Source: an uncultured Thermomicrobia bacterium (GTDB lineage: Bacteria; Chloroflexota; Chloroflexia; Thermomicrobiales; JALYUS01). Taken from it: DNA of 19,204 nt. The notes beneath the pieces were generated by a model that had not been told where the DNA came from, ran no database searches, and saw only the letters and a list, made by a program, of their open reading frames with translations. Within the stretch, counting starts at the first letter, position 1, and the number at the start of each line of letters is the position of its first letter. A program made the position numbers and the translations under genes. Shown piece by piece: positions 8,326-15,516 of the stretch. The stretch is from positions 1 through 19,204 of the forward strand of contig CALBSO010000107.1 in NCBI GenBank assembly GCA_937968015.1, written 5' to 3'.

Positions 8326-10221
8326 TTATCTGTTCAAGAGCGCACCCACGTACTTCAACAATTCATTCGCGGAGTCGGTTGTGTAGCCCTGCTCGCTGAC
8401 GAGGCGATCCACAACCTGGTTGATTCGCTTCAGTTGCTCGGCATCGGGTGTCTTCGTGCTCGTCGTGATCTTGACGACATCGCGCAGGTCCGTGAAGAGT
8501 TTCTTTTCAATCGCCTCACGGAGCCGGTCATGCGATGCGTAGTCGAAAGTCACGCCGCGCCGCGCCAGCGAGGAGATGCGGATGAGAATTTCTTCGCGGA
8601 AGGCGCGCTTTGCGTTCTCCGTGACACCGATCTGCTCTTCAATTGAACGCATTAATCGCTCGTCCGGTTCCCCTTCTTCATCGGTGATCGGATCAACGAC
8701 TTTCGTCTTGTTGCAGAATGCCTCCACGTTGTCGAGGTAATTGTTGAAGAGCGTCTTGGCGCTCTCCTCGAACGAGTAGACGAAGGCGCGTTGCACTTCG
8801 CGCTTGGCGATCTCGTCGTACTCCTTGCGCGCGTCGCTAATCAGGTTCAGGTAGTGTTCGCGCTGCTCCTTGGTGATGCTGGTGTGCTGGTCGAGACCGT
8901 CCCGGAGCGCACGGAGGGCGTCAATCGGCGTGATATTGGTGGTCCCTTCGCGGGCGAGGGCCGCCGAAATCCGGTTGATGACATAGCGCGGCGAGATACC
9001 ATCCATTCCCTCGCGCTCCGCCTCATCCTGCAATTCCCGCGCGTCCTTCTCCTGATAGCCATCTACCGACTGGCCATCGTAGAGTTTGAGTTTTTTCAGC
9101 AGGCTCATCCCCGCCTTCTTCGACGGTTCGAGTCGCGTGAGGACGGCGAAGGTTGCCGCCGTTTCGAGGGTGTACGGCGCGATGTGGACATTGGCAATCG
9201 TACTCTGCTTCAGCAGTTTCTCGTAAATCTTCACTTCCTCCGAGACGCGCAGGTTGTATGGGACTTTGACGAGGATAATGCGGTCCTGCAACGCTTCGGA
9301 ACGCTTGTTGCCAACGAATGCCTGGTATTCGTGTTCATTCGTGTGCGAGACGATCACTTCGTCCGCGTAGATCATCGAGAAGCGGCCCGTCTTGATATTC
9401 TGCTCCTGCGACAACGTCAGAAGGACATAGAGAAATTTCTCGTCGGTCTTGAGCATTTCGACGAACTCCATCAGGCCGCGGTTGGCGATGTTCAGTTCGC
9501 CATCGAACCGGTAGGCGCGCGGATCGCTCTCCACGCCGACCTCCGCGATCGTGCTGAAGTCAATGCCGCCCACCAGTTCCGAGATGTCCTGCGACTTCGG
9601 GTCGGATGGTGTGAAGGTGCCGATGCCGACACGCTCTTTCTCGGAGAAGGCGATCCGCTCGATCACGACATCCTCGGCCCGGCCACCGTAGGTATGTTCC
9701 AACTCGTACCGGCAGCGTGGGCAGAGGTCGCCCTCGATGTAGATGCCGTACTCTCTCTCGATATCCGCGCGAAGCGTGTCGGGCACGAGATGCAACGGCT
9801 CCTCGTGCATCGGGCACCCCTTGATGGCATAGACCGCGCCGTCGTCGGAGCGCGCATAGCGCTCCAACCCACGCTTGAGTAAACTGACGATCGTGCTCTT
9901 ACCGCCGCCGACGGGCCCCATCAGGAGCAAAATACGCTTGCGCACTTCCAGCCGCGATGCAGCCGAGCGGAAATATTCAACGATCTGCTGGAGCGTATGA
10001 TCTACACCGTAAATCTCGTCGTCGAAGAAATCGTAATGAACCGTTCCATCGCTGTTTGGCGCGGTACCGGCATCGAGAATCATGTGGTAAATGCGTGCAT
10101 GGGAGAGCCGCGCGATGGACGGTTGCTTCGTTACCATGTCAAAGTAAGAGGAGAAGGAGCCGGTCCAGGCAAGTTTGCGCTCTTCCAAACGGTATGCTTC
10201 TAAACGCTCAAGAAGGTCCAT
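8326..10221 (-). CDS. prkA: PrkA family serine protein kinase / AAA+ protein
   Basis: 631 residues. The N-terminal part is an AAA+ ATPase-like domain with Walker A GPVGGGKST (102-110). It is followed by CPMHEEPLHLVPD and a CPRC pair typical of the family, then IANRGLMEFVEMLK and IYADEVIVSHTNEHEY, and the C-terminal PrkA region. Bacillus PrkA and E. coli YeaG are nutrient-stress proteins with reported kinase activity; some work argues for protease activity. An upstream in-frame GTG (10269) would add 16 residues, but the ATG at 10221 gives the family-typical MDLLERLEAYRLEE start, so it is preferred despite a modest AAAGG site. It is the first gene of prkA-yhbH-spoVR, with a strong candidate promoter near 10600. 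Confidence 0.96.
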   Translation of the reverse strand: MDLLERLEAYRLEERKLAWTGSFSSYFDMVTKQPSIARLSHARIYHMILDAGTAPNSDGTVHYDFFDDEIYGVDHTLQQIVEYFRSAASRLEVRKRILLLMGPVGGGKSTIVSLLKRGLERYARSDDGAVYAIKGCPMHEEPLHLVPDTLRADIEREYGIYIEGDLCPRCRYELEHTYGGRAEDVVIERIAFSEKERVGIGTFTPSDPKSQDISELVGGIDFSTIAEVGVESDPRAYRFDGELNIANRGLMEFVEMLKTDEKFLYVLLTLSQEQNIKTGRFSMIYADEVIVSHTNEHEYQAFVGNKRSEALQDRIILVKVPYNLRVSEEVKIYEKLLKQSTIANVHIAPYTLETAATFAVLTRLEPSKKAGMSLLKKLKLYDGQSVDGYQEKDARELQDEAEREGMDGISPRYVINRISAALAREGTTNITPIDALRALRDGLDQHTSITKEQREHYLNLISDARKEYDEIAKREVQRAFVYSFEESAKTLFNNYLDNVEAFCNKTKVVDPITDEEGEPDERLMRSIEEQIGVTENAKRAFREEILIRISSLARRGVTFDYASHDRLREAIEKKLFTDLRDVVKITTSTKTPDAEQLKRINQVVDRLVSEQGYTTDSANELLKYVGALLNR

Positions 10222-10492
10222 GCGGGCGTGCCTTTCCGAGGGTATCGAGTATCTACCGGTGATACCCACCCAAGCAGCAGGGGGTTGTCCGAAATGTTGG
10301 AATGAATCACGCCAAACAGCGGCGTTATGTCAACGGATATGCATACGACGTGCCACCATACTTCCGCACAAATTGATAACTTTGGCGCGCGTTCACGCTG
10401 GCCTCAATCCGCACGGGGAATGCATCACGGTTCAGGTGCAATGTGGTGGAAGCATTGCGATGTCCCTACCGTGGCGGGCGCCACGTCTGCCG

Positions 10493-10525
10493 ATACCGTC
10501 ATATCACCCATTCACGGTATATACT
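10493..10525. promoter_or_regulatory. Inverted repeat abutting a -10-like TATACT
   Basis: ATACCGT (10493-10499) and its complement ACGGTAT (10514-10520) are separated by 14 bp, and TATACT (10520-10525) on the plus strand overlaps the right arm. It could be an operator for a pheA promoter, but no good -35 lies at the proper distance. Confidence 0.25.
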
Positions 10526-10587
10526 ACAGTCTGAGCACATCTCTCGCATTGCGCTTGCAAACTGTACATACACCTTGAATTGGGCAA

Positions 10588-10616
10588 AGTGTACCACCTG
10601 CGAGGGCACTTGTCAA
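10588..10616 (-). promoter_or_regulatory. Near-consensus sigma-70 promoter for prkA-yhbH-spoVR
   Basis: On the minus strand a perfect -35 TTGACA (10616 to 10611) is followed after exactly 17 bp by TACACT (10593 to 10588). Transcription would start near 10581 and read into prkA after a leader of about 360 nt. Confidence 0.65.
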
Positions 10617-10720
10617 CGGCGATAGGTTGCATTTCTTCGCTCATGATGGAATTTGCGGAGATGGCCAAATGCGTGGTGATTGGTTTGGAGTTTTGCACAA
10701 GAAGTGGTGAGGTGAGTCGA

Positions 10721-11575
10721 ATGAGTGATGGAGTGCGGCGTGTCGCGTATCTCGGGCCAATGGGGACATTCAGCGAGGAGGCCGCGACAATGTACGCGAC
10801 AGAACAGGGCGATGCATTTCAGATGATCCCCTTCCCGAGCTTCCCCGCGGTCGCGCAAGCCGTTGAGACCGGTGTGGCGACGGATGGCGTACTGCCCTTC
10901 GAGAACTCACTCGAGGGGGCGGTGAGCGCGACGCTCGACATCCTCATCCATGACACGCCGCTCCGTATCCGGGGTGAAGCGATTCTCCCCGTGCGCCATT
11001 TTCTCCTGGGCAAACCCGGCAGCGAGATCACCGGTATCACGCGCGTCATCTCGCATCCGCAGGCATTGGGGCAATGCCGCCGCTTTCTCGACCGATTACT
11101 GCCTGGTGTCTCGACAGTCGCGGCCCTCTCGACCGCGGGGGCCGTCGAGCAAATCATGCGGGATGACACACTCGATCAGGCGGCAATTGGCACACTGCGC
11201 GCGGGCAACCTCTTCGGTGCGACGACATTGGCGACCGATATTCAGGACGAGAAACGAAACTTCACACGCTTCATCGTGCTCTCGCATACCGATCATCCGC
11301 CGACCGGGCATGATAAGACGAGCCTCGTCTTCACGACGCAGCGCAATATCCCCGGCTCGCTCCAGGCCTGCCTCGCGGAACTCGCCCACAGCCAAATCCA
11401 ACTGATCCACATTGAGAGCCGCCCGCAGAAAATGACGATGGGCGAGTACTACTTTCTGATCGAGTTCGAGGGACACCGTGAGGACCCAGTGATCGCCGAG
11501 GCGCTCGATCGGCTGCGGTCGCGCGCGGATATCGTGACGATTTTCGGATCATATCCGGCAACGACGGTGCCATAA
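10721..11575 (+). CDS. pheA: Prephenate dehydratase
   Basis: 284 residues, typical of a monofunctional enzyme without a chorismate mutase domain. It converts prephenate to phenylpyruvate in phenylalanine synthesis. Motifs are YLGPMGTFSEEAA (10-22), LPFENSLEGAV (58-68), and NFTRF (180-184) with the catalytic TRF threonine. The C-terminal ACT domain (about 198-277) carries NIPGSLQACL in place of the usual GALY/V-type motif and ESRP (232-235), both part of phenylalanine allostery. The ATG at 10721 is chosen over an in-frame upstream extension because GAGGTG lies 6 nt before it and the family motif starts at once. It stands alone on the plus strand, convergent with the glycosyltransferases, 18 bp apart. 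Confidence 0.95.
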   Translation: MSDGVRRVAYLGPMGTFSEEAATMYATEQGDAFQMIPFPSFPAVAQAVETGVATDGVLPFENSLEGAVSATLDILIHDTPLRIRGEAILPVRHFLLGKPGSEITGITRVISHPQALGQCRRFLDRLLPGVSTVAALSTAGAVEQIMRDDTLDQAAIGTLRAGNLFGATTLATDIQDEKRNFTRFIVLSHTDHPPTGHDKTSLVFTTQRNIPGSLQACLAELAHSQIQLIHIESRPQKMTMGEYYFLIEFEGHREDPVIAEALDRLRSRADIVTIFGSYPATTVP

Positions 11576-11593
11576 GCGCTCCGGGCAGTTGTC

Positions 11594-13153
11594 TCAACGC
11601 GCCCGGCGGTCGGGAGATTGCTCTTCGTCGTCGTGGTCGTCGGCTAACCACCAGGGCTGCTCGGGCGGTTTTGGCGGGCGCAATGACGACGATGGCCACC
11701 AATCGGGCGCCGACGGCGGACCCGCTTCCGGGGCACGCTCGGGGGGCGGCCAGGCGAACGCCGCACGGTCCGCCGATGGAGGCGGCGTCGGCACATCACC
11801 ATAGCCGGGAGGATACGCGGGCTCCTCCTCACGAGCAGGCGGTTCGAGAGGTGGCACGGTTGGATCGCGCGGCGATGTCGGTCGTGGAGGTGCGCTCCCA
11901 TAGTGGGATGCCGCCGCTTCCGGACGGTACCCGGCAGGCGCGACACCATCCTGACCCCGCTGCGGCGCTGGTCCGGGGAATGACTGATAGCCGGTCGGCG
12001 CGACGAAAACTGGTGGCGGCGGCGCGGGTTCATAGGGGACATTGCCGTACACCATTGCCTGGTAGAGTTGGTGGTAGCGCAGCGCGATCTGCTGCTGGGT
12101 GAAATAGCGCAAGACGCGCTGACGCCCACGCGCGGCGAGTTCGAGGCGGCGCACGCGGTCTTCCATCAACTCCCAGATGCGCAGCGCCAGTGTCTCTGCG
12201 TCGCCTTCCGGCACGATAATCCCCGCGTCGCCAATCACATTCGGTATCTCGCCGGAATCAGAGCCGATCACCGGCACCTCGCAGGCCATCGCCTCAATAA
12301 TCACACGCCCAAACTGCTCTTTCCAGTTCGACCGCGTCAGCGAGGGGACGACGAGCATATCAATCTTACTCAGGACATTCGGCACATCGCGCGAGGGGAC
12401 GGAATTGCGAAAGAAGATACGATCGCGGATGCCGAGCCGTGCCGCCTGCACTTCCAATTCCGTCCGGTAGTAGCCGGAGCCGATAATTTCCAGGCGGTAC
12501 GGCTGCCGCAAGGACGCCACGGCATCGAGAAGAATCTGCACCCCTTTCTCCTCGACGAGCCGACCGATGTAGCCAACGGTCGGCGGGCGATTCGCGGGCC
12601 GCAGTTGCGGCGGCCCGGACTGATAGAGCGCGGGGTCCACGCCGAACTGCGGAATGACGAGCGACGGCTTCGCAAACCCCTTCGCCCGAAGGACATCGAG
12701 CGCCGCCTGATTGGCCGCGACGGCGACATCCGCGCCCGCATAGACGGATTTCTCGAATGACGAGAACGGGAATGGGTAGCGCTTCATGATGTTCTGGTAC
12801 GTGAAGAAGCACATCCGCGCGCCCACGCGCTTGCCCGCTTTCATCGCGTGGTAGGTGGCGTAGTTATACGGCTCCTCATCAATATGGAAAACGTCCGGCT
12901 TGAGGTCCCGGATGATTTTGCCGATTGCCGGGTAATAGTGATAGTGGAAATGGCCGTTGAAGCGCATCTCGGTAACGATGAGATCGTACCCCTGCGTGAA
13001 TTGCTGTTCGAGTTTTTGGACGCCCACGCGCGGTTCAACCCAGGCGGGCGGCACGATGACCGTCAATTCGACGCCGGGCAGCCGCGCGAGTTCCTCCGCC
13101 TTCTTCTGATACGACCCGATCACCATCGCCTTGGAAAGCAGTGCGATCTTCAT
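11594..13153 (-). CDS. Glycosyltransferase family 4 protein with proline-rich tail
   Basis: 519 residues. Residues 1-370 form a GT-B fold glycosyltransferase: N-terminal MKIALLSKAM, PDVFHIDEEPYNYATYHAMK, TVGYIGRLVEEKGVQILLDA and the nucleotide-sugar motif EQFGRVIIEAMACEVPVIGS. Residues 371-519 are a low-complexity tail rich in Pro, with Gly-Tyr, Trp-Trp and a terminal acidic-then-basic run; it is absent from ordinary members and looks disordered. The ATG overlaps the upstream gene's stop (ATGA), so the pair is translationally coupled; an upstream extension of the frame is therefore discounted. Donor and acceptor are unknown; surface polysaccharide or glycolipid synthesis is plausible. No membrane segment is visible. 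Confidence 0.88.
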   Translation of the reverse strand: MKIALLSKAMVIGSYQKKAEELARLPGVELTVIVPPAWVEPRVGVQKLEQQFTQGYDLIVTEMRFNGHFHYHYYPAIGKIIRDLKPDVFHIDEEPYNYATYHAMKAGKRVGARMCFFTYQNIMKRYPFPFSSFEKSVYAGADVAVAANQAALDVLRAKGFAKPSLVIPQFGVDPALYQSGPPQLRPANRPPTVGYIGRLVEEKGVQILLDAVASLRQPYRLEIIGSGYYRTELEVQAARLGIRDRIFFRNSVPSRDVPNVLSKIDMLVVPSLTRSNWKEQFGRVIIEAMACEVPVIGSDSGEIPNVIGDAGIIVPEGDAETLALRIWELMEDRVRRLELAARGRQRVLRYFTQQQIALRYHQLYQAMVYGNVPYEPAPPPPVFVAPTGYQSFPGPAPQRGQDGVAPAGYRPEAAASHYGSAPPRPTSPRDPTVPPLEPPAREEEPAYPPGYGDVPTPPPSADRAAFAWPPPERAPEAGPPSAPDWWPSSSLRPPKPPEQPWWLADDHDDEEQSPDRRAR

Positions 13154-14337
13154 CGGGCGATCTCCACCGGCTGCTCGCCCGCCGCCTGCGATAACGCCGG
13201 TTGTGTCGCATTGCGTGCGCGCTGGTAGACGGCACGCGTCGCGGTCGCCGTGCGCTCCCAACTGAACTGCTGAGCACGGTGGAGACCCTGCTGACGCATC
13301 CGCCGGGCGAGCGCATCGTCCGTGAGGACACCGATGATGGCCGTCGCGAATCCGACCACATCTTCCGGTGCAACTAACAAGGCGCCCTCACCGACTACTT
13401 CGGGCGTGCAACTCGCGTCCGCCGCGACGACCGGTGTCCCGCACGCCATCGCCTCAAGCGCTGTCAACCCGAACCCTTCGTAGCGGCTCGGCGCGACGTA
13501 GCAATCCACTAATTGGTAGAAGGCGATCTTTTCCGCGTCGCTGATCGCGCCCGCGAAGACGACGTGATCCATGATGCCGAGTTCGCGCGCCACCGGCACC
13601 GGATCGGGATAGAGCGCCGCGTTACCGTGCGCCTTCCCGCCGATGACAAGGCGGACATCGTCGCCCATTTCGGCGACAACGCGGGCGAATGCCTTGAGCA
13701 GCGTCGCAACATTCTTTCGCACATCAAGCCCCGCGACATTGAAGATGACACGCGTACCGTGCAACCGATATTGATCGCGTAATCGTGCAATCAACGCCTC
13801 GTCGCGCGTCGCGCCGAAGCCCTCACGCACCGCAAGCGGAATGGTCGTCACGCGCGCATCGGAGAGTTTGAGCACGCGGATCGCATCGCGACGCGAACAC
13901 TCGGAGTCCGCGATCACCTGCGCGGCACGGCGCGTCCCGGCGGAGACGAGACGCAGATACGCCCGCATCGCGCGCCCACCGGCGTACACTGGCATCAGGA
14001 GCGGGATGACATCGTGGACGGTGACGACATGTGGGATCGCCTGGCGGAGCGGCGCGGCAAAGTATGGGATATGAACGATCTGTGCATCCGCCTGCCGCGC
14101 GGCGCGACCGATGCCGATCTGCTCCCACCAGACCTTCCGCACCCGCTCACTCGTGAGGAGGCGCGGTGGCCGGACAATGACCGCGCCTGGCTCCGTCGGC
14201 AGTGGCTCCGGGCTGAGAAGCACGATCTCGATCTCAGCGAGTTCGCGCAGCGCCGCAATCAGCGCCGCGCTATACTGGCCACTCCCCGTATGTGGCGTAC
14301 GGAGCATCGCACCATCGAATCCCACGCGCAGTGTCAC
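13150..14337 (-). CDS. Glycosyltransferase family 4 protein
   Basis: 395 residues from the GTG. GT-B fold enzyme with an N-terminal glycine loop (TPHTGSGQYSAALIAAL), VVTVHDVIPLLMP, ADSECSRRDAIRVLKL and the C-terminal donor-site motif RYEGFGLTALEAMACGTPVV containing the EX7E pair, then ASCTPEVVGEGALLV. This pattern resembles mannosyl- or other hexosyl-transferases of surface polysaccharide pathways; the sugar cannot be named. The GTG at 14337 is preferred over the ATG at 14355 because AAAGGAG sits 5 nt before the GTG. It is first in a two-gene operon with the next glycosyltransferase (4-bp ATGA overlap). The upstream region holds an extended -10 and a LexA-type palindrome, hinting at damage-responsive expression. 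Confidence 0.9.
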   Translation of the reverse strand: MTLRVGFDGAMLRTPHTGSGQYSAALIAALRELAEIEIVLLSPEPLPTEPGAVIVRPPRLLTSERVRKVWWEQIGIGRAARQADAQIVHIPYFAAPLRQAIPHVVTVHDVIPLLMPVYAGGRAMRAYLRLVSAGTRRAAQVIADSECSRRDAIRVLKLSDARVTTIPLAVREGFGATRDEALIARLRDQYRLHGTRVIFNVAGLDVRKNVATLLKAFARVVAEMGDDVRLVIGGKAHGNAALYPDPVPVARELGIMDHVVFAGAISDAEKIAFYQLVDCYVAPSRYEGFGLTALEAMACGTPVVAADASCTPEVVGEGALLVAPEDVVGFATAIIGVLTDDALARRMRQQGLHRAQQFSWERTATATRAVYQRARNATQPALSQAAGEQPVEIAR

Positions 14338-14371
14338 AGGTTCTCCTTTGCCCATCCTCGCTCACCGATGC

Positions 14372-14380
14372 AGTGTATCA
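14372..14380 (-). promoter_or_regulatory. Extended -10 promoter for the glycosyltransferase operon
   Basis: On the minus strand TGATACACT (TGN plus TACACT) lies 35 bp upstream of the GTG start. The -35 region has little similarity to TTGACA but coincides with the LexA-like palindrome, as expected of a repressed promoter. Confidence 0.45.
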
Positions 14381-14385
14381 CATGA

Positions 14386-14399
14386 CGAACGGACGTTCG
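14386..14399. promoter_or_regulatory. LexA/DinR-type SOS box
   Basis: CGAACGGACGTTCG is a 14-bp sequence with perfect 6-bp arms and fits every position of the Bacillus LexA consensus CGAACRNRYGTTCG. It overlaps the -35 regions of both the minus-strand glycosyltransferase promoter and a weak plus-strand promoter for thioredoxin. LexA itself is not in the window. Confidence 0.6.
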
Positions 14400-14423
14400 C
14401 AGCGAAATCACCCGGAATACACT
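14396..14423 (+). promoter_or_regulatory. Possible promoter for thioredoxin
   Basis: TTCGCA (14396-14401), a 16-bp spacer and TACACT (14418-14423). The -35 matches four of six consensus bases. The -10 and its surroundings (ATACACTGC) match the minus-strand -10 in inverted orientation, giving a roughly symmetrical divergent arrangement around the SOS box. Confidence 0.35.
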
Positions 14424-14435
14424 GCCATCCGGGTG
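14409..14435. repeat. 8-bp inverted repeat around the thioredoxin -10
   Basis: CACCCGGA (14409-14416) and TCCGGGTG (14428-14435) are perfectly complementary across an 11-bp gap that contains the candidate TACACT. No T-run follows, so it is more likely an operator than a terminator. Confidence 0.4.
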
Positions 14436-14524
14436 CGTTGAGAGTGATGCACCGAAGTAGTTTCCGGTGTAGACTGCGGCCAGCAGACGATTGCGGCGGC
14501 ATTGCAAAAAAAGGAGTAGAGTCA

Positions 14525-14851
14525 ATGGCACATCCCGAAGCGGTAACGGACGCGACGTTCGATCAGCAGGTGGTGAAGGCGACTGGTCCCGTGCTGGTTG
14601 ACTTCTGGGCGCCCTGGTGCGGTCCGTGCCGGATGGTTGCGCCAATTCTCGATCAGATCGGCGACGAACTCGGTGAGAAGATCACGATTGTCAAAGTCAA
14701 TGTGGACGAGAACCAGCAGATCGCCGGCAATCTCGGCATCATGAGTATCCCGACGCTGATGCTCTATAAAGGCGGCAAACCCGTCGAGACGATCATCGGC
14801 TTCCAACCGAAGAACAAACTGATGGACAAGATTCAGGGCCACTTGAACTGA
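14525..14851 (+). CDS. trxA: Thioredoxin
   Basis: 108 residues, the normal length. The redox motif is WAPWCGPC with C32 and C35, and the cis-proline is in SIPTLMLYKGG (P76). VLVDFWAPWCGPCRM and KVNVDENQQIA are standard thioredoxin sequence. It is a cytoplasmic dithiol reductant for ribonucleotide reductase, peroxiredoxins and others. The ATG at 14525 has AAGGAG 8 nt upstream. It is a single-gene unit, divergent from the glycosyltransferases, and ends at a strong terminator. The next gene, convergent, is nrdR, the repressor of ribonucleotide reductase genes, so the neighbourhood has a deoxyribonucleotide-supply flavour. The upstream LexA-type site may regulate it. Confidence 0.97.
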   Translation: MAHPEAVTDATFDQQVVKATGPVLVDFWAPWCGPCRMVAPILDQIGDELGEKITIVKVNVDENQQIAGNLGIMSIPTLMLYKGGKPVETIIGFQPKNKLMDKIQGHLN

Positions 14852-14870
14852 TCGCGGTAGCACGCATTGC

Positions 14871-14897
14871 AACGCCCCCAGGTTGGGGGCGTTTTTT
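14871..14897 (+). terminator. Rho-independent terminator of thioredoxin
   Basis: A perfect 10-bp stem AACGCCCCCA/TGGGGGCGTT with a GGT loop runs into a six-T tract (14892-14897), 20 bp after the thioredoxin stop. There is no U-tract in the other direction, so it serves the plus strand. Confidence 0.95.
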
Positions 14898-14931
14898 CAT
14901 TTGCATGAGCACGATTGGGTGGCGGCGGGCT

Positions 14932-15441
14932 TCAGTCTGCCGCCGGTGATCGCCGCGTGCGGCGCACTGCGTTATTCGGTCGCCCGGTGCGTTCACGGAC
15001 GAGCCCGTCAATCGCGGCGCGCATCTCATCCAGATCGGCGAAATCGCGATACACCGACGCGAACCGAATGTAGGCAACGAGATCGAGATCATGCAGGCGC
15101 TCGACGACGAGTTCGCCAATCGTTGAACTCGGCACTTCGCGCTGCCCGAGGTCAAAGAGCGCCCGCTCCACATCGCCAACGAGTGCGTCAATCGCCTCCT
15201 CGCTCACCGGACGCTTGATCGAGGCGATGCGGACCGCGCTCCGCAGTTTCCGCGGGTCATATTCCTCGCGGCGGCCATCTTTCTTCACGACGTACAGACT
15301 GACGGCTTCAACGCGCTCGTAGGTCGTGAACCGGCGGACGCACACCTGACACTCGCGGCGGCGGCGAATGCTCTCGCCGCTGCCGAGTTCGCGGGAATCA
15401 ATCACGCGCGTATCCGGCGCCTGACAGTATGGACAATGCAT
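14932..15441 (-). CDS. nrdR: Transcriptional repressor NrdR
   Basis: 169 residues. NrdR is an ATP/dATP-sensing repressor of ribonucleotide reductase genes. The N-terminal zinc ribbon has MHCPYC and CQVC (C3, C6, C31, C34) around the family stretch VIDSRELGSGESIRRRREC, and KDGRREEYDPRKLRSAVRIA opens the ATP-cone domain (about 49-139) with IASIKRP and YIRFASVYRDFADLDE. The last 20 residues are a basic tail. The ATG has GAGGG 5 nt upstream. It lies 75 bp after ftsZ on the same strand with a strong hairpin between, so it may be transcribed by read-through from the division cluster or separately. Confidence 0.97.
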   Translation of the reverse strand: MHCPYCQAPDTRVIDSRELGSGESIRRRRECQVCVRRFTTYERVEAVSLYVVKKDGRREEYDPRKLRSAVRIASIKRPVSEEAIDALVGDVERALFDLGQREVPSSTIGELVVERLHDLDLVAYIRFASVYRDFADLDEMRAAIDGLVRERTGRPNNAVRRTRRSPAAD

Positions 15442-15457
15442 CGGTACCCTCAGGTAC

Positions 15458-15489
15458 TGGTGGAGCAGGCTTCTCAGCCTGCTCCACCA
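15458..15489 (-). repeat. Perfect 14-bp hairpin between ftsZ and nrdR
   Basis: TGGTGGAGCAGGCT (15458-15471) and its exact complement (15476-15489) flank a TCTC loop. It sits 27 bp after the ftsZ stop and 16 bp before the nrdR start. There is no T-run on either side, so it is an attenuator, RNA-stability element or dispersed palindromic repeat rather than a classic terminator. Confidence 0.8.
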
Positions 15490-15516
15490 TATGAAGCGAC
15501 CTTCCTGCCGTCTGCC

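Larger units (their letters stand above)
10222..10720. other. Intergenic region between divergent prkA and pheA
   Basis: About 500 bp with no convincing gene; frames extending the flanking genes lack family similarity there. It contains the minus-strand promoter at 10588-10616, a 6-bp hairpin CGTGGC/GCCACG with GGGC loop (10470-10485) and an inverted repeat at 10493-10520 next to a plus-strand TATACT. Most of it would be transcribed as a roughly 360-nt leader of prkA. I recognise no riboswitch or T-box. Confidence 0.6.

Noticed and set aside
8791..9882. 363-codon open frame opposite prkA
   Set aside because: Its composition mirrors the complementary prkA codons and no start signal is visible.
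10580..10720. In-frame 47-codon N-terminal extension of pheA
   Set aside because: No family similarity, overlap with the prkA promoter, and a good GAGGTG site in front of the internal ATG at 10721.
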